A stretch of 64,000 bases of DNA from Rudaea cellulosilytica DSM 22992 (GTDB lineage: Bacteria; Pseudomonadota; Gammaproteobacteria; Xanthomonadales; Rhodanobacteraceae), in NCBI RefSeq assembly GCF_000378125.1, contig NZ_KB899241.1, positions 347,652 to 411,651 on the forward strand, given 5' to 3'. The translations under genes and the position numbers were made by a program. The notes below the pieces were generated by a model. It made no database searches. It worked only from the letters and a program-made list of their open reading frames with translations, and was not told where the DNA came from. The number at the start of each line of letters is the position of its first letter. The first letter of the stretch is position 1. This document shows, in pieces, positions 23,201 through 31,992 of the stretch.

Positions 23201-24519
23201 CCGGGCTGGTCCGGCGTGCAGCCGTCGAACGGTGCGAAGCCCAGCGCATGCACGGCCTGCAGACCCCGCAGCGCCGCGTCCGCACCGTCGTAGTGCATGC
23301 CCTGCAGCAGTGCATGGTCGACCTGCGGCCAGGTCGCGCACAGGATCGCCGCCTGCGCATGCGCTTCGTTCGCCAGCCGCGCAGCCCGCTTGGTCATCGC
23401 GCCTGCATTCAACAGCGCGAAGGCGATGACGACACCGAGCGCGATCGATTGCGCGCGCGGCTTGTGCGCCGTGTTCTGCGTGGCAACGGCGCACAAGCCA
23501 GTCCAGCCCATCCAGAACACCGATGAGAAGCTCACGTAGCGGCTGACAAATGCCTGCGCCGCGCCTTCGTCGACACGCGCCAGCGCGGTGAGAAACGCGC
23601 TTGCCGCGCCGAACAGCATCAACGCCGCCCACGGCCGCGCCGCGCGGCGATGTCGCGTCGCGACCATCGCAACGGCGCCGCTGACGAGCGCGAACAGGGC
23701 CAGCCAAGGCGCCGCAGCGGCGGCAAAACGCGCGACGCCGGCGCCGAGATAGTTGAGTGCATAGTGCGCATCGCGCAGGAGCGCCATCGCAATTTGGCCC
23801 TCGCCCGCATGCACATATTGAGTTAGAAAACTCGCGCCGCCCGACATCGTGTACGCGGCAGCCAAACCGCACGCCATCCAGGGAACGGCAAGACCGATGC
23901 GTCGGCCGACGCTCGACTCCGAGCGAACGGCGATCGCAAACAAGGCCACCGGCAGCAACGCGAGCGCCGTGCCGAAACTCAGCAGCGCGAGCGCGGCGGC
24001 GAGCAGCGCGCGCAGGTTGCCCTTCCAGTCCAGCTCCGCCGCGGTGAGCAGGCGGATCGTCGCCGCGCTGCCGAACAGGCACAGGAACACCGCCACCTGC
24101 CAGCCCCATTGCAGATTGGCGAGATGTCCCGGATACAGTGCGAAAAAAATCACGAGTGCGGCGATGACGCGCGCCCTCGCATCGTCCATGTGCAGTGTTT
24201 CGCGACAGATGGCGAACACGATCGCCGCGTAGCCGCACAGCAAAACCCAGCTCGCCAGGCAATCGAGCCAGGTCTGCCCGTGCGAAAGCCAGGTCGTCGC
24301 GAGCAGCACGACATACGCCGCCGTGTGCAGATGGCCACCGTGGATGCGGTAAAAAATCGTCTGTGCCAGCGTGCCGTTCTGCCAGCCGGCGTACATAGGC
24401 GCCAAGTCGAGGTGGTCCCAGAGCATGAACGGGATGCGCCAGACCAACGTCGCCACGAGCAGACCCAGGGCAAGTGCGACAGCGAACAGGCGCAAGCCCG
24501 GAACAGATTTCGGAATCAT
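23188..24519 (-). CDS. Polytopic inner-membrane protein of unknown function
   Basis: 443 residues with about ten to twelve hydrophobic helices. Visible features are LFAVALALGLLVATLVW at the N-terminus followed by an acidic loop WDHLDLAPMYAGWQNG, GGHLHTAAYVVLLATTWL, YPGHLANLQWGWQVAVFLCLF and a C-terminal ~80-residue soluble part (GMHYDGADAALRGLQAVHALGF). An acidic first loop after helix 1 is also seen in GT-C membrane glycosyltransferases, but I cannot assign it to a family. No signal peptide beyond helix 1. It ends opposite the oxygenase gene. Confidence 0.75.
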   Translation of the reverse strand: MIPKSVPGLRLFAVALALGLLVATLVWRIPFMLWDHLDLAPMYAGWQNGTLAQTIFYRIHGGHLHTAAYVVLLATTWLSHGQTWLDCLASWVLLCGYAAIVFAICRETLHMDDARARVIAALVIFFALYPGHLANLQWGWQVAVFLCLFGSAATIRLLTAAELDWKGNLRALLAAALALLSFGTALALLPVALFAIAVRSESSVGRRIGLAVPWMACGLAAAYTMSGGASFLTQYVHAGEGQIAMALLRDAHYALNYLGAGVARFAAAAAPWLALFALVSGAVAMVATRHRRAARPWAALMLFGAASAFLTALARVDEGAAQAFVSRYVSFSSVFWMGWTGLCAVATQNTAHKPRAQSIALGVVIAFALLNAGAMTKRAARLANEAHAQAAILCATWPQVDHALLQGMHYDGADAALRGLQAVHALGFAPFDGCTPDQPGYRR

Positions 24520-24546
24520 GCGTCGATTGTATTCGGCGACGCGCGA

Positions 24547-25020
24547 TCAGACCGGCAACGCGGTGGTTCTCTTGACCGTGCGCAACGCCAGCGTCGATTG
24601 CACGCGCACGACGCCGGGCAATTGGGTCAGGATCCCGGTGTGAATGCGCTCGAAGTCCGCAGCATTCGCATACACCACGCGCACCATGTAGTCGGCGGTG
24701 CCGGCGAGCAGGCAGCACTCCGTAACCTCGGCGTGACCTTGGATCGCGGCCTCGAACGCGTCGAGCGCCGCGCGCCCCTGCTGATCGAGCGTGACGAGCA
24801 CGAATGCGGTACCCGGCAGTCCCGCCGCCTTTTCATCGACCAGCATGACGTAGCGCGAGATGAGCCCGCGTTCTTCGAGCAGTTTTACCCGGCGCAGGCA
24901 GGCCGAGGGCGAAAGATTGATCTGCGCGGCGAGTTCGAGATTGGTCAGGCGCCCGTCCTGCTGAAGCAGGCGCAGGATCGCGCGGTCGCGCTCGTCGAGG
25001 GTCGGGTCGTGAATCGGCAT
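24547..25020 (-). CDS. Lrp/AsnC-family transcriptional regulator, probable regulator of ald
   Basis: 157 residues. An N-terminal helix-turn-helix (DERDRAILRLLQQDGRLTNLELAAQINLSPSACLRRVKLLE) is followed by the RAM/AsnC ligand-binding domain (TECCLLAGTADYMVRVVYANAADFERI). This matches Lrp-like proteins that sense amino acids. It is divergent from alanine dehydrogenase with a 167-bp AT-rich space. The usual arrangement for such regulators (AldR/Lrp) is activation of ald by alanine, so the same is inferred here. Confidence 0.93.
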   Translation of the reverse strand: MPIHDPTLDERDRAILRLLQQDGRLTNLELAAQINLSPSACLRRVKLLEERGLISRYVMLVDEKAAGLPGTAFVLVTLDQQGRAALDAFEAAIQGHAEVTECCLLAGTADYMVRVVYANAADFERIHTGILTQLPGVVRVQSTLALRTVKRTTALPV

Positions 25021-25187
25021 AATAATTCAGATAAACAAGAAAAAGACGCGAAATATTCTACGACGCAACGCTAACACACGATAAATGGGCGATCAATTGC
25101 TCGATATCTCAATCATACTGCCGCACTGGCAGCGCCGCCGCAACGGCGCACAACAGACCAACCAATCAATTGAGGGAGATCGCAGTC
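25021..25187. promoter_or_regulatory. Lrp/ald divergent control region
   Basis: AT-rich stretch between the Lrp-type gene and ald. It contains two CAATTG-centred sites: GATCAATTGCTC near 25091 and the palindrome TCAATTGA at 25166-25173 next to the ald ribosome site. A perfect hairpin GCGCCG-ccgcaa-CGGCGC (25132-25149) lies in the ald leader. These are candidate Lrp-type operators; no strong -35/-10 pair can be named. Confidence 0.35.
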
Positions 25188-26306
25188 ATGCGTATCGGCG
25201 TACCGAAAGAGATCAAGAACCACGAATACCGCGTTGGCCTCGTCCCTTCGTCCGTACAGGAGCTGGTGCATCACGGCCATCAGGTCGCCGTGCAAACGGG
25301 CGCCGGTCTCGGTGCGGGCATCCCCGATGCCGACTACACGGCCGTCGGCGCCACCCTCGTCGACAGTGCCGACCAGATCTTCGCCGATGCCGAGATGATC
25401 GTGAAGGTGAAGGAACCGCTGGCCGTCGAACGCAAGAAACTGCGCAAGGGTCAGATCCTCTTCACCTACCTGCACCTCGCCCCCGACGCAGAGCAGACGA
25501 AAGACCTGATCGACTCCGGCGCCATCTGCATCGCCTACGAGACGGTGACGGCACCGAACGGTTCGCTGCCGCTGCTGACACCGATGTCCGAAGTCGCCGG
25601 CCGTCTCGCCCCGCAGGTCGGCGCGCATGCGCTGGAAAAAGCGCAGGGCGGCCGCGGCGTGCTGCTCGGCGGCGTGCCCGGCGTGCCGGCGGCCGAAGTG
25701 GTCATTCTCGGCGGCGGCGTGTCGGGTACGCACGCGGCGACGATCGCGGTCGGCATGGGTGCGCAGGTGACCGTAGTCGACCGCTCCGCCGATGCGCTAA
25801 AGCGCCTGGCCGCGCAGTTCGGCACATCGATCTCGACCGTGTTCTCCACGCGCGCGGCGATCGAGGAACTCGTGCGCCGCGCCGACCTGTTGATTGGTAC
25901 GGTGCTGATTCCGGGCGCCGCCGCGCCGAAACTGGTCACGCGCGCCATGCTGAGCACGATGAAACCGGGCTCGGTGATCGTCGATGTCGCCATCGACCAG
26001 GGCGGTTGCGTGGAAACTTCACACGCGACCACGCACGCCGATCCGACCTACGTGGTCGACGGCGTCGTGCATTACTGTGTCGCCAACATGCCGGGCGCGG
26101 TCGCGCGCACGTCCACGTTCGCGCTCAACAGCGTGACTTTGCCGTTCGCGCTCGCCCTCGCCAACAATGGCTGGAAAAAGGCGCTGGCGCAGGACGTGCA
26201 CCTGCGCAACGGCCTCAACGTCGCCGACGGCAAGGTGACCTGCGAACCGGTCGCCCAGGCGCACGGCCTGCCCTACGTCAAAGCGGAAAGCGTGATCGGC
26301 CTGTAA
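25188..26306 (+). CDS. ald: Alanine dehydrogenase
   Basis: NAD-dependent oxidative deamination of L-alanine to pyruvate and ammonia, allowing alanine to be used as carbon and nitrogen source. The ATG at 25188-25190 follows GAGGGAGA and gives MRIGVPKEIKNHEYRVG, the exact family start; 372 residues, as in known enzymes. Further signatures are KVKEPL, FTYLHLAPD, and the Rossmann motif VILGGGVSGTHAA, with VDVAIDQGGCVETSHATTH as the catalytic-loop signature. The upstream TTG in the same frame is rejected because it lies before the ribosome site. Confidence 0.97.
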   Translation: MRIGVPKEIKNHEYRVGLVPSSVQELVHHGHQVAVQTGAGLGAGIPDADYTAVGATLVDSADQIFADAEMIVKVKEPLAVERKKLRKGQILFTYLHLAPDAEQTKDLIDSGAICIAYETVTAPNGSLPLLTPMSEVAGRLAPQVGAHALEKAQGGRGVLLGGVPGVPAAEVVILGGGVSGTHAATIAVGMGAQVTVVDRSADALKRLAAQFGTSISTVFSTRAAIEELVRRADLLIGTVLIPGAAAPKLVTRAMLSTMKPGSVIVDVAIDQGGCVETSHATTHADPTYVVDGVVHYCVANMPGAVARTSTFALNSVTLPFALALANNGWKKALAQDVHLRNGLNVADGKVTCEPVAQAHGLPYVKAESVIGL

Positions 26307-26322
26307 CCACTGCTATCCCAGC

Positions 26323-26351
26323 GACCCGTCTCGTTTGATCGGAGGCGGGTC
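26323..26351. terminator. Hairpin between ald and recG
   Basis: GACCCGTCTC (26323-26332) and GAGGCGGGTC (26342-26351) pair over ten positions with one G-U and a 9-base loop. They lie between the two convergent stops. No T-run follows, so it is a candidate bidirectional terminator. Confidence 0.45.
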
Positions 26352-26368
26352 GACTGCGTAAGACTCGC

Positions 26369-28480
26369 CTAGGCGCCGGCAAAGCGCGCCGCATGCCCGA
26401 TCCAGCGTGCGATCAGACGTGCGACCAAATCAGGGTGTTCGCGCATGAGGACTTCACCGGCGCGCTGCACGGCGGGCAACAGATGCGCATCGCGCGCGAG
26501 GTCGGCGACGCGGAATGCAGCCTCGCCGGTCTGACGCGTGCCGAGCACTTCGCCGGGGCCGCGCAATTCCAGATCCTTCTCGGCGATGCGGAAGCCGTCG
26601 TTGGTCTCGCGCAGCACGTCGAGGCGCGCGCGTGCCGTGGCCGACAGCGGCGCCTGGTATAAAAGTACACAACTCGATTTCGCCGTGCCGCGGCCGACGC
26701 GACCGCGCAGCTGGTGCAATTGGGCAAGGCCAAGCCGCTCGGCGTTCTCGATCACCATCAGGCTGGCGTTGGGCACGTCGACGCCGACCTCGATCACCGT
26801 GGTCGCGACGAGCAGGGAAATTTCGCCGCGCTTGAACGCGTCCATCGCCGCCTGCTTCTCGGCCGGTTTCATGCGCCCGTGGACGAGGCCGATGCGCATG
26901 CCGGGCAGCGCCGCAGCAAGCTCTGCATGCGCTACTTCGGCCGCCTGCGCTTCGAGCACTTCCGATTCTTCGATGACTGTGCAGACCCAGTACGCCTGCC
27001 GTCCTTCGGCACAGGCGGCGCGAATGCGCTCGACGACTTCGCTGCGGCGCGTGCCGTTGAGCACCACGGTCGCCACGGGCGTGCGGCCTGGCGGCAACTC
27101 GTCGATGATAGATACGTCGAGATCGGCGTAGGCAGTCATCGCCAGCGTGCGTGGGATCGGTGTTGCGGTGAGCACGAGCTGGTGCGGAATCTCGCTGCCG
27201 GCGCGGCCCTTGTCCCTCAGCGCGAGGCGTTGATCGACGCCGAAGCGATGCTGCTCGTCGATGATGACGAGGCCGAGGCGGTCGAATTCGACGCCTTCCT
27301 GCATCAGTGCATGCGTACCGATCGCGATCTGCGCCGGTCCGCGCAGGCTGGCAAGCGCCGCAGTGCGAGCTTTTCCCTTGAGCTTGCCGGCGAGCCAGAC
27401 GACTTCGATGCCGAGCGGGGAAATCCACTTGTGGAAATTGATAAAATGTTGCTCGGCAAGCAGTTCGGTCGGCGCCATCAGCGCGGCCTGCCTGCCCGCT
27501 TCGACCGCGGCCAGCGCGGCAAGCGCGGCGACCACAGTCTTGCCCGAGCCGACGTCGCCTTGAACGAGACGCAGCATCGGCGCGGCTTCGCGGAGATCGC
27601 GCGCCACTTCCGCGGCGACGCGCGCCTGCGCCTTGGTCGGGGCGAACGCCAGCGCGGCGAGGAAGCGACGACGCAGCTTGCCGTCGCCGCGCAGCACCGG
27701 TGCCGCATGCGCACGCAGGCGATTGCGCAATTGCCGTAGCGAAAGATGCTGAGCCAGCAGCTCCTCGAACGCAAGCCGGCGCTGCGCCGGATGCGTGCCG
27801 AGGCTGAGCTGTGTCAGATCTGCGTCCGGCGGGGGGCGATGCATGTAGAGCAAGGCGTCGCGCAGCGAGATCGCCGCGTTCGCCTCGCGTAGCGCGGGAG
27901 GAACCAATTCCAGCAACTCGTCCTGCGGCAAAAGTGCGAGCGCACGCTGGATCAAGCCGCCGAGGCGCTTCTGACCGAGGCCTTCGGTGGTCGGATAGAT
28001 CGGGGTCAGACGCTCCTCGACTTCGCTCGCGGCATCCTCGGCCAGGCGTTGGTACTGCGGATGCACCATCTCGAGGCTGTGCTGGCCACGGCGCACTTCG
28101 CCGTAGCAGCGCAGGCGTGTGCCGATCGCGAGCTGGTTGACCTGCGCGTTGTTGAAGTGGAAGAAGCGCAGCAGCAAGGTCGACTGCGAATCGTCCGCAC
28201 CCGTGCTGTCCGAGATCGCGATGCGCAGCTGCGGACGGAATCGGAAACCCTTTTCGATCGCCTCGATGCGACCTTCGACCTGCGCCGTATCGCCGACACG
28301 TAAGTCGCGGATCGAGCTGATCCGGGTCTTGTCCTCGTAGCGCAGCGGCAGGTGGAACCAGAGATCCTGCAAGGTGAGCAGCCCGAGTTTCGCCAGCGAC
28401 TCGCGCAACGCGGGGCCGACGCCGGCAAGCGACGTCAGCGAGGCGGCACCGGGATCGTTGGAAAACGCGGCAGTCGGCAT
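26369..28480 (-). CDS. recG: ATP-dependent DNA helicase RecG
   Basis: A branch-migration helicase that remodels stalled forks and recombination junctions. An N-terminal wedge/OB domain (LTSLAGVGPALRESLAKLG; VEGRIEAIEKGF) leads to SF2 helicase motifs: GDVGSGKTVVAA (I), IIDEQHRFGV (II, DEQH), LTATPIPRTLAM (III), VHGRMKPAEK, and the TTVIEVGVDVPNASLMVIENAERLGLAQLHQLRGRVGRG series (IV-VI), split in family order. 703 residues from ATG 28478-28480, near the usual ~690. The frame stays open for 41 codons upstream with no family-like sequence. Last gene of rpoZ-spoT-ridA-recG. Confidence 0.97.
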   Translation of the reverse strand: MPTAAFSNDPGAASLTSLAGVGPALRESLAKLGLLTLQDLWFHLPLRYEDKTRISSIRDLRVGDTAQVEGRIEAIEKGFRFRPQLRIAISDSTGADDSQSTLLLRFFHFNNAQVNQLAIGTRLRCYGEVRRGQHSLEMVHPQYQRLAEDAASEVEERLTPIYPTTEGLGQKRLGGLIQRALALLPQDELLELVPPALREANAAISLRDALLYMHRPPPDADLTQLSLGTHPAQRRLAFEELLAQHLSLRQLRNRLRAHAAPVLRGDGKLRRRFLAALAFAPTKAQARVAAEVARDLREAAPMLRLVQGDVGSGKTVVAALAALAAVEAGRQAALMAPTELLAEQHFINFHKWISPLGIEVVWLAGKLKGKARTAALASLRGPAQIAIGTHALMQEGVEFDRLGLVIIDEQHRFGVDQRLALRDKGRAGSEIPHQLVLTATPIPRTLAMTAYADLDVSIIDELPPGRTPVATVVLNGTRRSEVVERIRAACAEGRQAYWVCTVIEESEVLEAQAAEVAHAELAAALPGMRIGLVHGRMKPAEKQAAMDAFKRGEISLLVATTVIEVGVDVPNASLMVIENAERLGLAQLHQLRGRVGRGTAKSSCVLLYQAPLSATARARLDVLRETNDGFRIAEKDLELRGPGEVLGTRQTGEAAFRVADLARDAHLLPAVQRAGEVLMREHPDLVARLIARWIGHAARFAGA

Positions 28481-28604
28481 GGCGATGCTTTCGTTCCCCC
28501 GTGCGGAGAAGTTGGCGCGAAGCGCCGGATGAGTGAGATGCCTCACGCCTTCCAACAGCGCGACAGTCCGTGGCGTCCTTCCGTCATCCGCTCCTTCGGG
28601 CACC

Positions 28605-28621
28605 TTCTCCCGGCGGGAGAA
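28605..28621. other. Small perfect hairpin between ridA and recG
   Basis: TTCTCCC-ggc-GGGAGAA is a perfect 7-bp stem just after the ridA stop and ahead of recG. It has no T-run. It could attenuate or process the polycistronic RNA between the two genes. Confidence 0.3.
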
Positions 28622-28624
28622 ATA

Positions 28625-29008
28625 TCAATCCACCACCGCGACCATATCGATTTCGACTTGCGCGCCTTTCGGCAAGCCCTTGACCTCGATCGTCGAACGC
28701 GCCGGATACGGCGCCTGGAAGTAATCGGCCATGACCGCATTGACCGCGGCAAAATTGGCGAGATCGGTCAGGTAGATGCCGACGCGCGCAACGTCGCCGA
28801 AGTTGATCTGTGCCGCAGCCGCCACCGCCTTGAGATTCTCGAACACCTGCACGGCTTGCTTGACGATGTCGCCTACGACGAGTTCCCCGGTCGCGGGATC
28901 GATCGGCGTCTGGCCGGAGAAGTAGATCGTGTTGCCGATGCTCACGGCCTGCGAGTACGGACCGATCGCCTTCGGGGCGCTATCGCTATGGATGGGGTTG
29001 CGGGGCAT
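28625..29008 (-). CDS. ridA: RidA-family enamine/imine deaminase
   Basis: Removes reactive enamine/imine intermediates such as 2-aminoacrylate made by PLP enzymes. 127 residues from ATG 29006-29008 (MPRNPIHSDSAPKAIGPYSQAV). GPYSQAV, FSGQTPIDPATGELV, VFENLKAV and the C-terminal ARSTIEVKGLPKGAQVEIDMVAV with the substrate-binding Arg are all present. GGAATC precedes the start. It sits between spoT and recG, where enterobacteria instead carry trmH. Confidence 0.95.
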   Translation of the reverse strand: MPRNPIHSDSAPKAIGPYSQAVSIGNTIYFSGQTPIDPATGELVVGDIVKQAVQVFENLKAVAAAAQINFGDVARVGIYLTDLANFAAVNAVMADYFQAPYPARSTIEVKGLPKGAQVEIDMVAVVD

Positions 29009-29093
29009 AGTCTTCGGATTCCTTGGGTTCGGTTTTTGTGAAGAGCATTGCAGACACCTCGTCCCCATGAAACCGGGACGGGGAGTAAACATC

Positions 29094-31238
29094 TCACTCC
29101 GGATAGCGATACACGCCGTGCACCACGCTCGCCCGGCGCACGCGATTCATCACTTCATCGAGGTGTTTGCGATCGCGCACTTCGATCGTGAACATTAGCG
29201 AGGAGGTGTTGAGGTCGCGGTCCTGGTATTCGACGTTCTCGATATTCGAGTCGGCGCCGGCGATCGCGGCCGCGATCGTCGCGAGCACGCCAGGCTTGTT
29301 CTCGACGACGATGCGCAGGCGCACGCGGTAGTCGCCGGCGACGTCGCGGTCCCAGCCCATCGCGATGATGCGTTCGGGCGTCTTGCGGTATTCGGCCGCG
29401 TTCGGGCAGTCGACGCGGTGCACGACCACGCCCTTGCCCTGCGAGAGATAGCCGAAGATCTCGTCACCCGGCAGCGGATGACAGCACTGGCCGAAGCTGA
29501 GCACGCCGCGCTCGCTGCCGGTGATCAGCACCTTCTCCTGCGCATGCCGCGCGGACTTGGTCGTCCGCGCCGCGCCTTCGGCCAGTGCTGTGGCGACCTG
29601 GTCGGGCATGCGGTTGCCGAGCGCGATGTCGGCGAGCAGCTCCTCGAGACGCTTGAACTTGGCATCGGCGAGATAGCGATCGAGCGTCTTCAGCGGAATC
29701 GCGTCGAGCGTGACACCCTGTGCCTCGAGCGCGCGATCGAGCATGCGGTGGCCAAGTTCGACCGCGTCCTCGTGCTGCAGATGTTTCAGATTGTTGCGGA
29801 TCGCCACACGCGCGCGCGCGGACACGACCCACTCCAGCCATTGCGGCATCGGTTGCGCCGACGGCGCGGTGATGATCTCGACCGTCTCGCCCGAGTTCAG
29901 ACGCGTGCGCAGCGGCGCGAGCTTCCTGTCGACGCGCGCAGCGACGGCATGGTTGCCGACGTCGGTGTGGACGAAGTAGGCGTAGTCGAGCGCGGTCGCA
30001 TTGCGTGGCAGGGAAAAAATCTTGCCTTTCGGCGAGAACAGGTAGACATCATCGGGGAACAGGTCGACCTTGACGTTTTCGAGGAACTCCGCCGATGAGG
30101 ACGTCTCGCGCGCCTGCGTCTCGACCAAGCCGGTGATCCAGTCGCGCGCGCGCGACTGCGCGGCATTCGCGGGTTCCGCCGCGGTTTTGTAGACCCAGTG
30201 CGCGGCGACACCGCGCTCGGCGGCCTGGTCCATTTCCGCGGTGCGGATTTGTATTTCTATCGGTGCGCCGAACGGGCCGAACAGCACGGTGTGCAGCGAC
30301 TGGTAGCCGTTCGCCTTGGGAATTGCGATGAAGTCGCGGAAGCGCCCGTCCAGCGGCTTGAACAGCGAATGGATCGCGCCGAGCGCGTGGTAGCACTGCA
30401 TCGTGTTCTCGACGATGACGCGGAAGCCGTACACGTCCATGACCTGGGCGAAGGTCTTGTGCTCCTTGTGCATCTTCGAATACGTGCTGTACGGCGTCTT
30501 GATCCGGCTCATGACGCGCGCCGGGATATGCTCGGCGACGAGGCGCGCCGCGAGCGCGGCCTCGATCTTGCCCATTGCTTCGCGGCGGTTGCCGAGCACG
30601 CCCTTGATGCGCTCGACGATGACGCGGTAGCGGTCGGGGTAGAGCGCGCGGAAGCCGAGATCCTGCAGTTCGGAACGGAACCGGTTCATGCCGAGGCGCT
30701 GCGCGATCGGCGCGTAGATGTCGAGCGTCTCGCGCGCGATGCGCCGGCGCGAGGCCAGCGCCATGCTGCCGAGCGTGCGCATGTTGTGCAGGCGGTCGGC
30801 GAGCTTGATCAGGATGACGCGCAGATCGCGCGCCATCGCCAGCAGCATCTTGCGGAAGCTTTCGGCCGCGGCGTCCTGCTGGTTGCGAAACTTGACCTTG
30901 TCGAGCTTGGTGACGCCGTCGACGAGTTCGGCCACTACGGAACCGAACTTCGATTCGATCTCCGCGCGAGGCAGCGGCGTGTCCTCGAGCGTGTCGTGCA
31001 GGATCGCGGCGATGATCGTTTCCGCGTCCATGCCGAGATCGGCGAGGATGGCCGCGACCGCGACCGGATGGGTAATGTAGGGTTCGCCGCTCTTACGTTT
31101 CTGCCCTTCGTGCGCACGCGCGCCGGTGAAGTAGGCCTCGCGCACGCGCGCGACCTGCTCGGCAGGAAGATAGGCAGCAAGACGCTGTTCGAGCGCCAGC
31201 ACGTCGGCAGGGACAGCTTCCTGCAGCGCCGTGCTCAT
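29094..31238 (-). CDS. spoT: Bifunctional (p)ppGpp synthetase/hydrolase SpoT
   Basis: Makes and degrades the stringent-response alarmone. The HD hydrolase domain is intact (HEGQKRKSGEPYITHPVAVA; catalytic HDTLEDT; ILIKLADRLHNMRTL). The synthetase domain is present with the RFRDFIAIPKANGYQSLHT signature and the E.QIRT.EM.. loop. A TGS domain (DVYLFSPKGKIFSLPRNATALDYAYFVHTDVGNHAV in part), helical/zinc-finger-like region (FGQCCHPLPGD) and C-terminal ACT domain follow. 714 residues. The RF[KR]D-type motif is the one found in bifunctional enzymes rather than RelA. Downstream of rpoZ, as in E. coli. Confidence 0.97.
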   Translation of the reverse strand: MSTALQEAVPADVLALEQRLAAYLPAEQVARVREAYFTGARAHEGQKRKSGEPYITHPVAVAAILADLGMDAETIIAAILHDTLEDTPLPRAEIESKFGSVVAELVDGVTKLDKVKFRNQQDAAAESFRKMLLAMARDLRVILIKLADRLHNMRTLGSMALASRRRIARETLDIYAPIAQRLGMNRFRSELQDLGFRALYPDRYRVIVERIKGVLGNRREAMGKIEAALAARLVAEHIPARVMSRIKTPYSTYSKMHKEHKTFAQVMDVYGFRVIVENTMQCYHALGAIHSLFKPLDGRFRDFIAIPKANGYQSLHTVLFGPFGAPIEIQIRTAEMDQAAERGVAAHWVYKTAAEPANAAQSRARDWITGLVETQARETSSSAEFLENVKVDLFPDDVYLFSPKGKIFSLPRNATALDYAYFVHTDVGNHAVAARVDRKLAPLRTRLNSGETVEIITAPSAQPMPQWLEWVVSARARVAIRNNLKHLQHEDAVELGHRMLDRALEAQGVTLDAIPLKTLDRYLADAKFKRLEELLADIALGNRMPDQVATALAEGAARTTKSARHAQEKVLITGSERGVLSFGQCCHPLPGDEIFGYLSQGKGVVVHRVDCPNAAEYRKTPERIIAMGWDRDVAGDYRVRLRIVVENKPGVLATIAAAIAGADSNIENVEYQDRDLNTSSLMFTIEVRDRKHLDEVMNRVRRASVVHGVYRYPE

Positions 31239-31345
31239 GTCGTGTTCCTAGCGCGTTACGCGAAGAAGGAGTGGAACGCGTGTGGCATGCGCGCGCCAGC
31301 CGCGCGCGGCGCGCATTGCGGAAAAGCTATGGCTTGCGCCATCGC

Positions 31346-31636
31346 TCACAGGTCGTCGCCGCCCTTGAGGTCGTCGTCGACTTCGGCGGCAGCCCATTCC
31401 AGCGCCTCGCGCTCGGCTTTCTCGCGCGCAGCCTTGTCGACCTCGTCGATCAGGTTCTGGTCGATCTTGCGGCCGGCGATTTCGCGCAAGGCGAGCACGG
31501 TCGGCTTGTCGTTCGCCGAATCGATCGTCGCGTCGGCGCCATTGGCGAGCTGACGCGCGCGCTTGGTCGCCATAAGGACGAGTTCGAAGCGGTTGTCGAC
31601 CACTTCCAGACAATCTTCCACGGTAATGCGTGCCAT
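31346..31636 (-). CDS. rpoZ: RNA polymerase omega subunit
   Basis: 96 residues from ATG 31634-31636 ([20 protein letters not shown]), with GAGGTG upstream. Omega assists assembly of the beta' subunit and is part of a ppGpp-binding site on RNA polymerase. The signature region [16 protein letters not shown] and [14 protein letters not shown] are complete. It starts the rpoZ-spoT-ridA-recG run. gmk, its usual upstream neighbour in E. coli, is 13 kb away at 45035. Confidence 0.97.
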   Translation of the reverse strand: MARITVEDCLEVVDNRFELVLMATKRARQLANGADATIDSANDKPTVLALREIAGRKIDQNLIDEVDKAAREKAEREALEWAAAEVDDDLKGGDDL

Positions 31637-31992
31637 AAAAAACACCTCGAAAAACCAAACTGCGAAGCCCGGGCCGCACGCGATCCGAAAGGAACCGCGC
31701 GAAACTCGAATCGTCTCGAATGCGCCGATCCGGCGCGGACCTGGGGACGTGCCTGCATGCGAATCCGTGATCAATCACACGAAACCCGCACGGGCTGGTC
31801 AAAACTATACGTTTCACATTGTAGCCGCAGCGCCGCATGCCGCGCAAACCCGATCGTCCGGAACTGAACTGCCGCTGTATTCCGCGCGGCTTGAAAGTGG
31901 GCAGGCGCGTCGCAATTGCGTACGCTTGCGCGTCAGACAGGGAAATGCGCCCTGCGCGCCCGCGCTGCGGATAGCCCAAGGACAGCCCATCG
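31637..31992. promoter_or_regulatory. Intergenic region between rpoZ and mlaA with probable rpoZ promoter
   Basis: 356 bp between divergent genes. On the minus strand TTGCGC (31847-31842), 18 bases and TACAAT (31823-31818) form a promoter like that of rpmE2, giving an rpoZ leader of about 175 bases. That leader contains the near-palindrome GTGAT-ca-ATCAC (31767-31778) and CCCG-ca-CGGG. On the mlaA side no clear promoter is visible. I see no small gene here. Confidence 0.4.

Noticed and set aside
28605-28621. Terminator separating ridA from recG
   Set aside because: No T-run on the minus strand and the genes are closely spaced; kept only as a small hairpin.
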